Positions 7,803 through 16,280 of a stretch of DNA of 64,000 bases are shown piece by piece. Made by a program: the position numbers and the translations under genes. The notes below the pieces were generated by a model. It worked only from the letters and a program-made list of their open reading frames with translations, did no database searches and was not told the DNA's origin. Location: assembly GCA_900468285.1 (NCBI GenBank), contig UBTF01000002.1, positions 1 through 64,000 on the forward strand, given 5' to 3'. The number at the start of each line of letters is the position of its first letter. The stretch's first letter is position 1. The stretch comes from Hyphomicrobiales bacterium. GTDB taxonomy: Bacteria; Pseudomonadota; Alphaproteobacteria; Rhizobiales; Rhizobiaceae.

Positions 7803-7991
7803 GATCGGACCTCCTTCATCATGAGCGATTAACGCCCGAGTGGTGTTTTCGTTCATCTTCGGTTCATTTATTTGTTCATCTTCCATTCATCTTGAAAAAA
7901 AGAAACCCCTAATGTGTTCACTTTTTTCGTGAAAGGGAACATCAGCGTGATTGGGCGGTTAGCGCGGTGGAGACTGGGAAGGAGGATCCCA
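7803..7991. promoter_or_regulatory. BON/DUF982 divergent control region with TTCATCTT repeats
   Basis: Between the two divergent genes, at about 7850-7895, the sequence TTCATCTT or close variants (GTTCATCTTCGGTTCATTTATTTGTTCATCTTCC, then TTCATCTT) occurs several times in the same orientation. Direct repeats of this kind can be regulator sites or part of the BON gene 5' leader. The EcfG-like promoter of the DUF982 gene is listed separately. Confidence 0.35.
7936..7960 (+). promoter_or_regulatory. Candidate sigma-EcfG (general stress) promoter
   Basis: GGAAC at 7936-7940 and GTT at 7958-7960 are separated by 17 bases, which fits the alphaproteobacterial EcfG consensus (GGAAC, 16-17 bases, cGTT). 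The predicted start of transcription lies roughly 25 bases before the DUF982 ATG. This is a sequence match only. Confidence 0.6.
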
Positions 7992-8261
7992 ATGCTTATC
8001 AACCGCACACAACCATGCCATCATGCCCAATGGATCAAGCCTGTAGCGATACATTTGCCGCTTTGTCCTGCGCTGGAAATCTACAGTCCGCTGATCGCGC
8101 TGGACATGCTGATGTACCGCTGGCCGGAAGACCATGGACCAGAATATGAAGCTGCAAGACGCAACTGCCTGAAGGCAATTGCAGGCCAATGCGACCTGGA
8201 AACCGCACGCGAATCATTCCTGATCGCAAGCAACCACGCCCATGTGCTCAACATGCACTAA
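7992..8261 (+). CDS. DUF982 domain protein
   Basis: Eighty-nine residues matching DUF982, a small family restricted mainly to Rhizobiales and often present in many paralogues. Family features seen here are the strand-rich N-terminus (KPVAIHLPLC), DMLMYRWPEDHGPEYEAARRNCLKAIAGQCDLETARESFLIASNHA and a short C-terminus. No function is established. AAGGAGGATCCCA before ATG 7992 fixes the start against an upstream frame extension at 7914. A candidate EcfG promoter lies 30-55 bases upstream and a strong terminator follows at 8314. Confidence 0.85.
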   Translation: MLINRTQPCHHAQWIKPVAIHLPLCPALEIYSPLIALDMLMYRWPEDHGPEYEAARRNCLKAIAGQCDLETARESFLIASNHAHVLNMH

Positions 8262-8313
8262 GGTCTTAAAGCCAGGCCGAAGCTGAAAATCTGTAGTGGC
8301 ACGCGTATATACG

Positions 8314-8341
8314 AAGCCCCCGCCGATATCGGGGGCTTTTT
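8314..8341 (+). terminator. Rho-independent terminator after the DUF982 gene
   Basis: AAGCCCCCG (8314-8322) pairs with CGGGGGCTT (8330-8338) and is followed by T residues. Confidence 0.9.
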
Positions 8342-8383
8342 CAATGTCGGGCAAGCGGGCAAGGTGCGTGAACCTGTATTGCT

Positions 8384-9493
8384 CTATTGCAGATCGAGCG
8401 ACATGACGACGGGGCAATGATCGGAAGCCTTGGGCCGGTCCCATCCCGTTCTTGGATAGCGGTCCACTTCCTGACCCGCGGGGAAAGGCGTGCGGAAGGG
8501 CTGACCAGCACGGATGATTTCGGGAACGCTTTCGGCGTTCATGTCCGCCAACCTCTTTGAAAGCCAGATATAGTCCAGCTGACACAGGTGCTGTTCCTGC
8601 GGCCCGCGCGAATGGTAGAGCGTCCACCGGTCCATCACGTCACGCCGCAAAACCGGATTTACGGCAAAATCGTCCTCGCTGAGAATATCAAGCGCGCTGG
8701 TTTCCTGGGTAACGGGTGTGAAGCTGTGACCAAGGCGCCGATTGCCGGATATGACGACCCGCTCCTGGTAATCATTCATATCGCCGCAAATTGCGAAGGA
8801 AGCTGAACGTGCGCCTTCGACCCCAAAACGGTTCTCGATGATGCGCCTTATCGCCTGCACCTCCGCCCTTCGCACCGGCATCGTGCCCATCCGGCCATCA
8901 CCATTTTCCCGGCCATTGGTCATGGATTTAAGATGCGTCACGAAGAGCGTCAGCGGTTTTCCGCCGATGCGCAACTCAAGCTCAAGACAATCGCGTTTGA
9001 AGATCTTGTCGTCGATGCGGTTGTTGAGCGCCAGTTCTGGCGTGAAAAGCCCAAGATCACGGTAGGTAACCGCAGCATGGCTTGTAATGTCCACAAGCTC
9101 GATTTTCTCGCCGTCCTGCGTTTCCTCCCGCATGACGACAGCAACATCGATGCCTCTGCTGTCATTGCCCTCGATCAGGAACTTCTGGCGATAGCCATTC
9201 CCCATCATGCGGTAGAGATAGCCATATTCGAAGGCCTGCAGCGCCGCCATATTGTCCACCTCCTGAAGGCAGAGAATATCGGCGTCGGCATCGGCAATCG
9301 CGAGTGCCGTCAGCTGGCGCGTATCATCCGTCAAGGCCAGCATCCTTGCGCTTTCCAGCGCCTGATAGGCCGCCTCGTCCCTGACATCATAGAGCTGCAT
9401 GGCCCTGTCACGTCGCGTCTGGTTGCGAAAGCCCGTATAATCGAAACGCGTCATAAGGTTTTCGATGTTGAAGGTGGCGAGCCGAAGCGACAT
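8384..9493 (-). CDS. Endonuclease/exonuclease/phosphatase-fold protein
   Basis: A 369-residue member of the DNase I-like EEP superfamily. Catalytic motifs appear in the expected order: TFNIEN at residues 7-12, LCLQEVDN near 74-81 (metal-binding Glu), TLFVTHLKS in the middle, ICGDMND near 240 (Asp/Asn) and KASDHCPVV at the end (His). No signal peptide or additional domain is visible, so it is likely a cytoplasmic phosphodiesterase or nuclease of unknown substrate. It is read on the minus strand about 65 bases downstream of the ABC importer genes and may share their transcript. Confidence 0.82.
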   Translation of the reverse strand: MSLRLATFNIENLMTRFDYTGFRNQTRRDRAMQLYDVRDEAAYQALESARMLALTDDTRQLTALAIADADADILCLQEVDNMAALQAFEYGYLYRMMGNGYRQKFLIEGNDSRGIDVAVVMREETQDGEKIELVDITSHAAVTYRDLGLFTPELALNNRIDDKIFKRDCLELELRIGGKPLTLFVTHLKSMTNGRENGDGRMGTMPVRRAEVQAIRRIIENRFGVEGARSASFAICGDMNDYQERVVISGNRRLGHSFTPVTQETSALDILSEDDFAVNPVLRRDVMDRWTLYHSRGPQEQHLCQLDYIWLSKRLADMNAESVPEIIRAGQPFRTPFPAGQEVDRYPRTGWDRPKASDHCPVVMSLDLQ

Positions 9494-9558
9494 GAATCAT
9501 TCCCGGTTGGTCTGGTCTTCGAGACTATCCACTTCGCCGGTCAATTGCCAAGGATGCG

Positions 9559-10587
9559 TCACAGCCGCCAGGCGGCGCGAATTGCCACGGGATAAAACGA
9601 ACCGACAGGCGCAGGCTCGCGGCAATAGGCGCGCAGGACTTGCCCGTCAGGCAGCGTCAGACGCAGGGAATATCGTTCACCCTCATAGTGAATGGTCGAA
9701 ACGCGACACATGATGCCGTCGGCGTCATGGATCACATCCTGCGGCCGCACGAGGATGTCACCATGCGGTGAAGCGGCTGCACCGCCTTCCATCATCGGGC
9801 GCAACAGGCTCCAGTCCAGCGCACGCGGCATCTCCTGAAAACAGGGCAAGGAGAGAATGGCGCCCTGCCCCACCAATCCGCCGACAAGCCTTCCCTCCGG
9901 TCTGGCATAGAGTTCGGCAGGTGCAGCCATTTGCAGAAGCCTGCCTTCGGACATGACGGCAACATCCGTTGCCAAGGCCATGGCCTCGGCCTGGTCATGG
10001 GTGACATAGACCATGGTCGCGCCTGATGTCGCATGGAATTCGCGGAACGTTTCTTCCATCTCCTGGCGCAGATGCCGATCCAGATTGGCCAGAGGCTCGT
10101 CCAGCAGCACCACGTCCGGCTCCGTCACCAGGCAGCGTGCAAGCGCCACACGCTGCCTTTGGCCGCCCGAAAGCTCTGAGGGACGCCGCTCCGCATAAGC
10201 CTCCAGCCGCACGGTCGCAAGCGCGTCGGCAACCTTGCGTCTGTAGGTCTCGCCGGAAATGCCACGGACCTTGAGGGGATATCCGGCATTGTCGGCCACA
10301 GTCATGTGTGGCCATAGCGCATAGGACTGGAAGACCATCGCCATGTTGCGACGTTCAGGCGGCACCATGCTGCCAGCATCAGCCAGCACGCGCTCTCCCA
10401 GCAGGATTGCACCATCCGTGGGCTGCTCGAAACCCGCAATCATGCGCAGGACCGTGGTCTTGCCGCAACCGGATGGTCCAAGAAGCGCCAGAAAACCGCC
10501 TTCGCGTATGGTCATGGACACATCGTTGACTGCGGGCTTTGCGCCGCCAAAGCTCTTGGACAGCCGGTTCAATATCAGTTTCGCCAA
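9559..10587 (-). CDS. ABC transporter ATP-binding protein (Fe(III)/FbpC-like)
   Basis: A 342-residue ABC ATPase with Walker A GPSGCGKTT near residues 36-44, the signature LSGGQRQR, Walker B VVLLDEPLANLD, the switch His (VYVTHDQAEAMALA) and a C-terminal regulatory TOBE-like domain (about 260-342). It powers uptake by the permease encoded immediately upstream; the two genes overlap by 13 bases. FbpC-, PotA- and phosphonate-type importers share this architecture, so the ligand is not settled by this protein. Confidence 0.88.
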   Translation of the reverse strand: MAKLILNRLSKSFGGAKPAVNDVSMTIREGGFLALLGPSGCGKTTVLRMIAGFEQPTDGAILLGERVLADAGSMVPPERRNMAMVFQSYALWPHMTVADNAGYPLKVRGISGETYRRKVADALATVRLEAYAERRPSELSGGQRQRVALARCLVTEPDVVLLDEPLANLDRHLRQEMEETFREFHATSGATMVYVTHDQAEAMALATDVAVMSEGRLLQMAAPAELYARPEGRLVGGLVGQGAILSLPCFQEMPRALDWSLLRPMMEGGAAASPHGDILVRPQDVIHDADGIMCRVSTIHYEGERYSLRLTLPDGQVLRAYCREPAPVGSFYPVAIRAAWRL

Positions 10588-12269
10588 GGCACAACTCCCT
10601 TTGGCAGTTTTCGTCCAAGCACTTCCAGAAGCAGCATGAGGATGACGACCATTGCCACCACCAGCACCGAAAGCGCGGAAGCAAGATCAAAGCTGCCGCT
10701 ATCGTCGAGATTATAAATGACAACGCCCAGCGTCTGCGTTCCCGCCGACCACAGCAACGCTGATACCGTCAGTTCATTGCAGGCAATGAGAAAGACGAGG
10801 ATGACGGACGCCCCTGCCGCAGGCCCGACAAGCGGCAGGATGATATCGAACATACGGCGCCAGAAACCGGCACCGGCCAGACGTGCCGCCTCTTCCAGTG
10901 CGGGATCGAACTGCGTGAAGGCAGAGACCATCGGCTTGAGACTGACGGCGAAAAAGGAGGAGAAATAGGCCAGCAAAATGATCCAGAGCGTCCCGTAAAG
11001 CGTGACACCCAGCAGCGGAATGGGGGCCGCAAAAAGCAGCACGTAGGACACGGAAATGACAACGCCCGGCAAGGCATAGGGAATATCCACCAGCGCCGAT
11101 AGCAGGAACATGAAACGGCTTTTTCCACGGACCAGAAAATAGGCCGTCAATATTGTCACCGCAAGGAGACATAGAGATGTTGCAGTGGCAAGAAACAGCG
11201 AATTGGCAAACGCCGTCCGCGTCACCGCCTGTCGAAACAGAATTTCCTCATAGGCGTGCAGAGTGGCGGTCTTGAAGCTGAGCGGCACGCCATAGGCCGG
11301 AGCAAGCGAGCTGACGACAAGCGCTGTCAGCGGTGCCACCAGCATGAAGAATATCGCAATCCACAGAGCAAGCTCCGCCACCATTCGCCAGGTTCCGAGC
11401 CTGAACGTCGCAGCCTTTCCCGAAAAACCGATGATACGATAGTCCCGGCCCTTCATCGCCCGCTCCTGTATGGCAAGACCAACAACGGAGATGATGGCAA
11501 TCATGCCGGACAACATGGCGATATCGCCAAAGGTGCTGCTGCCGAAACTGGAAAAGCGGTTATAAATCAGCGTGGGCAAAGTGAAGATAGACGCGGGAAT
11601 GCCCAATATGGCGGGAATGCCGAAATTGCCGACGCCGGACACGAAGGCGATGGCAGCACCCGCAATCAGGCCCGGCATGGCCAGCGGCAGAATGATGTGG
11701 TTCAACACCTGCCAGGAGGACGCTCCAGAAAGCTTTGCGGCCTCTATCCCATCCTGAGGTAGCGCCAAAAGACCGGACCGCAGTGAAAGGAAGACCAGCG
11801 GCGCATGCTGTACGCCAAACAGAAGGGCGATACCTGCAACGGAATAAAGCGGCTGCGGCGAACCCAGCGGCGGCGCAAGGCCAATCGCCTTCAACAGCGT
11901 ACTGGACGGGCCGGTCATGCCGATCCACGACAGGGCTGTTACCTGTGGCGGGATCATCATTGGCAGCATGAACAGGAAGCTGAGCACGGATTTGCCCCTG
12001 ATGTCGCACAGGGTCAGCGTCAGCGCAAAACCGCCACCGATCAGCAGCGAGATCACCATTCCGAAAAATGAGGTGGAAAGCGTGTTGAGCACCGCCTGCC
12101 AAAGCGCAGGATCATTCAGCAGGGACCAGATATCACCTCTCAGTGACGACAAGATGCCCGTATAGGCAAGCCGCCCCAGCGGCAGGGCGCTGAGCAGAAA
12201 GACGACCGAAACCACAAAGGGAAACAGCCAGCGAGGCTGACTGTTTCCTGAATTCGAGAGCATGTGCAT
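10575..12269 (-). CDS. ABC transporter permease, fused two-domain (FbpB/SfuB-like)
   Basis: A 564-residue permease containing two BPD-type transmembrane domains in one chain, about twelve membrane segments. EAA-like cytoplasmic loops are visible in both halves (EAAKLSGASSWQVLNHIILPLAMPG and EEAARLAGAGFWRRMFDIILPL). Fused permeases of this length are typical of Fe(III) importers such as SfuB/FbpB. It lies between the binding-protein gene (nine bases) and the ATPase gene (overlap), forming a complete importer. Met1 or Met3 could be the start. Confidence 0.87.
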   Translation of the reverse strand: MHMLSNSGNSQPRWLFPFVVSVVFLLSALPLGRLAYTGILSSLRGDIWSLLNDPALWQAVLNTLSTSFFGMVISLLIGGGFALTLTLCDIRGKSVLSFLFMLPMMIPPQVTALSWIGMTGPSSTLLKAIGLAPPLGSPQPLYSVAGIALLFGVQHAPLVFLSLRSGLLALPQDGIEAAKLSGASSWQVLNHIILPLAMPGLIAGAAIAFVSGVGNFGIPAILGIPASIFTLPTLIYNRFSSFGSSTFGDIAMLSGMIAIISVVGLAIQERAMKGRDYRIIGFSGKAATFRLGTWRMVAELALWIAIFFMLVAPLTALVVSSLAPAYGVPLSFKTATLHAYEEILFRQAVTRTAFANSLFLATATSLCLLAVTILTAYFLVRGKSRFMFLLSALVDIPYALPGVVISVSYVLLFAAPIPLLGVTLYGTLWIILLAYFSSFFAVSLKPMVSAFTQFDPALEEAARLAGAGFWRRMFDIILPLVGPAAGASVILVFLIACNELTVSALLWSAGTQTLGVVIYNLDDSGSFDLASALSVLVVAMVVILMLLLEVLGRKLPKGVVPWRN

Positions 12270-12278
12270 GAATGCAGA

Positions 12279-13262
12279 TCAGCCCTTGGATTCAAAGATA
12301 TCGGAGAAGGTCTTGATGTCCTTTTCCGAGTTCTTCAGCGCCTCGGCAGCGTTGATCGGCAGCACCTTGATCTTGTCGCGCGCAGGGAAACCTTCAGGCA
12401 GCGCAACATCGTTGCGGGCCGGAATGTAACCGAGCTTGACGAAACCTTCCTGTCCCTTGACGGAAAGCACGTAGTCCACGAACTTCTTGGCGGCATCGGC
12501 GTGCTTGGTGCTAGCCAGAATACCAACCGGCTCGGTCACCGCAGAAACACCTTCTTCCGGGAAGACGAACTCGACCGGAGCGCCCTTGGCCTTTTCGCGG
12601 ATCGGCATGTAGTCCACCACCACGCCATAGGCCTTCTCGCCCGAAGCGACAGACTTCAAGACAGCACCATTGCCACCGGCGGCAATCGCGCCATTTTCCT
12701 TCAGTGCCTTGTAGTAGTCCCAGCCTAGGCTGCTGACGCCGGCCAGCGTCTGTGCGTGGATGAGAGCTGCACCGGATGTCAGCGGGCTTGGCATCGTCAC
12801 CAGGCCCTTTGCTTCAGGCTTTGTCAGATCCTTCCAGCTCGTAGGCTTCATCGAGCCCTGAGTGTTATACATGATGCCTGTCGTGATGAGCTTGGTGGAG
12901 TAGTAAAAGCCATCGGCATCATAAAGCGCAGCGTCATAATTGACAGCTTCCGGCGACTTGTAGGCCATCAGCTGTTTGTTCTGCTTCATCCGCTCCAGCG
13001 TCACAGTATCGGCGATCAGCAGCACATCGGCAACAGGATTGCCCGCTTCGATCTCGGCCATCAGCTTTGCCATGATCTTCGGCGTTCCATCCCGCACCCA
13101 CTGAATGTCGATACCGGGATTGGCAGACTTGAAACCATCGACGGTTGCCTGCGCATCCTCGTTTGGCTGGCTGGTATAGAGAACCAGATCGGCAGCGTTG
13201 GCGCTGCCAGCCAGAATGCCAAGAGAAACAATGGCGGTGAAGGCTGAAAGAAGGGTTTTCAT
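12279..13262 (-). CDS. ABC transporter periplasmic binding protein (Fe(III)-type family)
   Basis: A 327-residue protein with a clear signal peptide (residues 1-23, cut after SANA). The mature sequence begins ADLVLYTSQPNEDAQATVDGFK, typical of the AfuA/FbpA/phosphonate-binding cluster D proteins. I do not see the paired C-terminal tyrosines that coordinate iron in FbpA, so the ligand may be a phosphorylated or organic compound rather than naked Fe(III). A good ribosome binding site (CAGGGA) precedes ATG. It is the first gene of the importer operon, behind a palindromic element at 13300. Confidence 0.83.
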   Translation of the reverse strand: MKTLLSAFTAIVSLGILAGSANAADLVLYTSQPNEDAQATVDGFKSANPGIDIQWVRDGTPKIMAKLMAEIEAGNPVADVLLIADTVTLERMKQNKQLMAYKSPEAVNYDAALYDADGFYYSTKLITTGIMYNTQGSMKPTSWKDLTKPEAKGLVTMPSPLTSGAALIHAQTLAGVSSLGWDYYKALKENGAIAAGGNGAVLKSVASGEKAYGVVVDYMPIREKAKGAPVEFVFPEEGVSAVTEPVGILASTKHADAAKKFVDYVLSVKGQEGFVKLGYIPARNDVALPEGFPARDKIKVLPINAAEALKNSEKDIKTFSDIFESKG

Positions 13263-13299
13263 GTGTGCGGTCCCTGTTGTGAGATGGCACCGCTAAAAC

Positions 13300-13316
13300 A
13301 CATGTCCATAACATGT
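13300..13316. promoter_or_regulatory. ACATGT-N5-ACATGT palindrome upstream of the ABC importer
   Basis: Two copies of the self-complementary hexamer ACATGT (13300-13305 and 13311-13316) lie 38-54 bases before the binding-protein start codon, where an operator or promoter would be expected. The regulator is unknown. Confidence 0.4.
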
Positions 13317-13364
13317 ATGTGACAGGCAGGTTTCCGACAGAGCCGGAAAGACCTAAACCCGCCA

Positions 13365-14198
13365 CTACAGGGTGACAGTCCCCTCGATCAAAACAGTCAC
13401 CGCACCGCCAATCCAGATATCATCGCCAATCTTGTCGACGCTCACGCGCCCTGCCCGCCCCAGAACCGTGCCCTGGCTGGCAATATAATTCTGCGGAGCA
13501 ATTCCGGCACCAATCAGCCATTGCGCAATGCCGGCATTCAGGCTGCCCGTCACCGGGTCCTCATAACCATCGGCGAAGGCTCTCAGCTCGAAATCGGAAT
13601 CCACGTTGTCATTTGCATCGCAGGGACCGACGATGCCAACCTTGAGCCCGCCAAGGCGCTGATAATTCGGCTTGATATTCAAGACATCTGACCGTGAGCG
13701 CAACAGCAGCGAAACCCAGCCGGGACCATTATCCGTCCAGCTCGCATTGACGATGGCGTCTGGAGAGAGCTCAAGCGCCACCGCAACTTCTGACAGCGTT
13801 TCAGCATCCACCGCACCGGATTTGCGCAAGGGCGGGGCCGCGAAAGCAAGCTTGCCATCCGATACCCTGATGCGAACGAGGCCGAATGCGCACTCCTGCA
13901 CCACTTCGGCCTTGTCCGTACCCTGCTGACGGGACAGCCAGACGTGGCATGTGCCAAGCGTTGGATGACCGGCAAAAGGCAATTCTTCGTAAGGCGTAAA
14001 AATCCGCACGCGGTAATCCGCATCGGGCGAGGTCGGCTTCAACAGAAATGTCGTTTCGCTCAGATTGGTCCAGTTGGCAAAGGCTGCCATCTGCTCGTCC
14101 GTAAGATCATCCGCATCGCAAACAACGGCGAGAGGATTGCCCTTGAGCGGCTCTGCCGAGAAGACGTCGACTTGCTGAAATGCATGCTGGCTGGTCAT
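13365..14198 (-). CDS. PhzF family isomerase-like protein
   Basis: A 277-residue protein of the PhzF/diaminopimelate-epimerase fold. The N-terminus QVDVFSAEPLKGNPLAVV, the catalytic region NLSETTFLL (Glu near residue 48), RIFTPYEELPFAGHPTLGT and the C-terminal DPVTGSLNAGIAQWLI are family hallmarks. Characterised relatives isomerise phenazine or other small-molecule intermediates; most bacterial members have unknown substrates. An AAAGGG ribosome binding site precedes ATG 14198. It sits between the ABC importer promoter and a palindromic repeat. Confidence 0.9.
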   Translation of the reverse strand: MTSQHAFQQVDVFSAEPLKGNPLAVVCDADDLTDEQMAAFANWTNLSETTFLLKPTSPDADYRVRIFTPYEELPFAGHPTLGTCHVWLSRQQGTDKAEVVQECAFGLVRIRVSDGKLAFAAPPLRKSGAVDAETLSEVAVALELSPDAIVNASWTDNGPGWVSLLLRSRSDVLNIKPNYQRLGGLKVGIVGPCDANDNVDSDFELRAFADGYEDPVTGSLNAGIAQWLIGAGIAPQNYIASQGTVLGRAGRVSVDKIGDDIWIGGAVTVLIEGTVTL

Positions 14199-14236
14199 GG
14201 GGGAACCCTTTCGCGGGATGAGAGGACAAAAGTGTT

Positions 14237-14321
14237 CGTCACCCCCGGGCTTGTCCCAAAGGTCTAACCACGTTTGATGTCGGGGATGCGTCAGATCCTC
14301 GGGACAAGCCCGAGGATGACG
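14237..14321. repeat. Interspersed palindromic repeat (Rhizobiaceae intergenic type)
   Basis: The left arm (14237-14257) and right arm (14301-14321) are reverse complements over 21 bases with two mismatches, separated by about 43 bases. The arm containing GGGACAAGCCCGAGGATGAC is a sequence I recognise as frequent between genes in Agrobacterium and Rhizobium, similar to RIME-type mosaic elements. It lies between the PhzF and aminotransferase genes and could form a large mRNA hairpin. Confidence 0.72.
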
Positions 14322-14336
14322 TAAAAACGTAGCCGC

Positions 14337-15581
14337 TTAAACCAGCGGCATCGTCGCATTCGATGTCGTCTCAGCACCGGCAATCAGGCGACCGAGGCGC
14401 TTGATGCCCTCTTCGATCATCTGCTCATTGGCGCAGGAGAAGCTGATGCGCAGCGTGTTGGCACCGGAACCATCGGCAAAAAATGCCTTGCCCGGCACGA
14501 AGGCAACCCGTTCCGTCGACAGCGATTTTGCCAGAAGCTCCGCGCCATCCATGCCCTCCGGCAGGGTGACCCAGACGAACATGCCGCCCTCCGGCTTTGT
14601 CCAGCTCGCAAATTTCGGCATGTACTTGTCGAGAGCAGCCAGCATCGCATCACGCCGCGCGCTATAGGCGGCCTTGATCTTCGCAACCTGTTTGTCGAAA
14701 CCGCGCGAAGCGACATGCTCAATAGCCATCTGGTTGATGGTCGAGGAATGCAGGTCTGCCGCCTGCTTCATCAGCACCAGCTTGCGAATGACCGGCATGG
14801 CCGCAACCACGAAACCGACGCGCAGCCCCGGAGCCAGCGTCTTGGAGAAGCTGCCGGAATAGATGGTCCGGGTCTTTTCGATAGAGCCACTGCGGGCAAT
14901 ATCCAGCGAAAGGATCGGTGCGACAGGTTCGCCATCGAAACGCAGGTTCTGATAGGCGGCATCTTCGAGAACAGCGATATCGAGCTCGTCGGCAAGTTCC
15001 AGCAACTTCTTGCGGCCAGCCAGATCGACCGTTTCGCCAGTCGGGTTGGAGAAGTCAGCCGAGAGATAGGCAAACTTTACAGCCCCGCCAGCCTTCGCTG
15101 CGGCATCACGATAGGTCTGCGGCGTGCGGTTACCGCCAGGGTTCAACTGGTCATAGGTCGGCTCATAGGCGTTGAAGGCCGAGAGAGCGCCGAGATAGGT
15201 CGGCCATGTCACCAGTGCCGTATCGTTGGGAGACAGGAACAGCTTGCCGAGATAATCCAGAGCCTGCTGAGAACCGGACGTGATGAAAACGTTGTCGACC
15301 GAGCATTCGATGCCGATCTTGGCCATATCCTTCACGATCCATTCCCGCAGCGGCTTGTAACCTTCGCTGACGGAATATTGCAGGGCGGAGTTGACCTGCG
15401 GGCCGGAGAAGATATCCGCGTAAGCCTGCTTGAATTCCTCATCGGGAAACAGCGCCGGATCGGGAATGCCGCCAGCGAAGGAAATGATATCCGGCTGCTC
15501 CAGCAGCTTCAGCAATTCACGGATTTCCGAAGCTTTCATACGCGAAGAGCGCGTGGCGAAAATTTGTTCCCAGTCAAGCAT
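14337..15581 (-). CDS. PLP-dependent class I/II aminotransferase
   Basis: A 414-residue fold-type I aminotransferase, closest in appearance to 2-aminoadipate/aromatic and valine-pyruvate type (LysN/MocR catalytic domain) enzymes. Visible motifs are ISFAGGIPDPALFP near residues 33-46, SGSQQALD, FSNPTGE, EDAAYQNLRFDG and the PLP-lysine loop SGSFSKTLAPGLRVGF, plus a C-terminal LRISFSCAN with the substrate-carboxylate Arg. No GntR DNA-binding domain is present. Substrate is not fixed by sequence. An inverted repeat lies in its upstream region at 15629-15660. Confidence 0.87.
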   Translation of the reverse strand: MLDWEQIFATRSSRMKASEIRELLKLLEQPDIISFAGGIPDPALFPDEEFKQAYADIFSGPQVNSALQYSVSEGYKPLREWIVKDMAKIGIECSVDNVFITSGSQQALDYLGKLFLSPNDTALVTWPTYLGALSAFNAYEPTYDQLNPGGNRTPQTYRDAAAKAGGAVKFAYLSADFSNPTGETVDLAGRKKLLELADELDIAVLEDAAYQNLRFDGEPVAPILSLDIARSGSIEKTRTIYSGSFSKTLAPGLRVGFVVAAMPVIRKLVLMKQAADLHSSTINQMAIEHVASRGFDKQVAKIKAAYSARRDAMLAALDKYMPKFASWTKPEGGMFVWVTLPEGMDGAELLAKSLSTERVAFVPGKAFFADGSGANTLRISFSCANEQMIEEGIKRLGRLIAGAETTSNATMPLV

Positions 15582-15628
15582 GGGCCGTTTCCTCTTTTGT
15601 TCGTTTCTTGCGCATATATGTACAGAAA

Positions 15629-15660
15629 CCGCGATAGGTCAGCAATACTGACTTATCGGT
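15629..15660. promoter_or_regulatory. Inverted repeat between aminotransferase and fucU-like gene
   Basis: The sequence around GATAGGTCAG-CAATA-CTGACTTATC is an imperfect palindrome, extended by ACCG on the left and CGGT on the right. It lies about 50-80 bases before the aminotransferase start codon in a divergent intergenic region and looks like a dimeric regulator site. Confidence 0.45.
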
Positions 15661-15818
15661 TTTCGGTACTGTTTTGCATTTTCTGCGCAACCTCCCGGAT
15701 GGTGCATAGGCAATACATCTTCGGCCTGGAGTCTACAATCGCCATCACGATGGATTGACGCCGATGCAAATTACAGGTCGATTGCAGCCAACTGATTTGA
15801 TGCATGGAGGAGTAAAGA

Positions 15819-16271
15819 ATGCTCAAGAATATCGATCCGGCACTCAATGCCGATGTGCTGCACGCGCTGCGCGCGATGGGTCATGCGGACAAGCTGGTCC
15901 TGACGGATACCAATTTTCCGTCAGACAGCATCGCTCAGCACACTGTCGTAGGCCAGGTTCTGCGCATGGAAAACATCTCGGCCGCCCGCGCCATGAAGGC
16001 AATCCTTTCCGTCTTCCCGCTTGATACACCCATCCAACCCTCCGTCGGTCGCATGGAAGTCATGGGCGCGCCTGACCAGATCGAGCCGGTACAGGCAGAG
16101 GTGCAAGCGGAAATCGATGCCGCGGAAGGCCAGTCAGCCCCCATGTATGGCATTGAGCGCTTTGCCTTTTACGAAGAGGCAAAGGACGCCTACTGCATCA
16201 TCACCACCGGTGAGACGCGGTTCTACGGCTGCTTCATCCTGACCAAGGGTGTGATTGCCCCTGGAAGCTGA
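15819..16271 (+). CDS. RbsD/FucU family sugar mutarotase
   Basis: A 150-residue protein of the RbsD/FucU family, which interconverts anomers or ring forms of ribose or fucose. Family features include MLKNIDPALNADVLHALRAMGHADKLVLTD at the N-terminus with the conserved His22, TNFPSDSI, and the C-terminal FYEEAKDAYCIITTGETRFYGCFILTKGV, which favours the FucU (L-fucose mutarotase) branch. GGAGGAG lies just before the ATG. No sugar transport or catabolic genes are adjacent. It ends nine bases from the convergent gene that follows. Confidence 0.85.
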   Translation: MLKNIDPALNADVLHALRAMGHADKLVLTDTNFPSDSIAQHTVVGQVLRMENISAARAMKAILSVFPLDTPIQPSVGRMEVMGAPDQIEPVQAEVQAEIDAAEGQSAPMYGIERFAFYEEAKDAYCIITTGETRFYGCFILTKGVIAPGS

Positions 16272-16280
16272 CAGCGCCCG

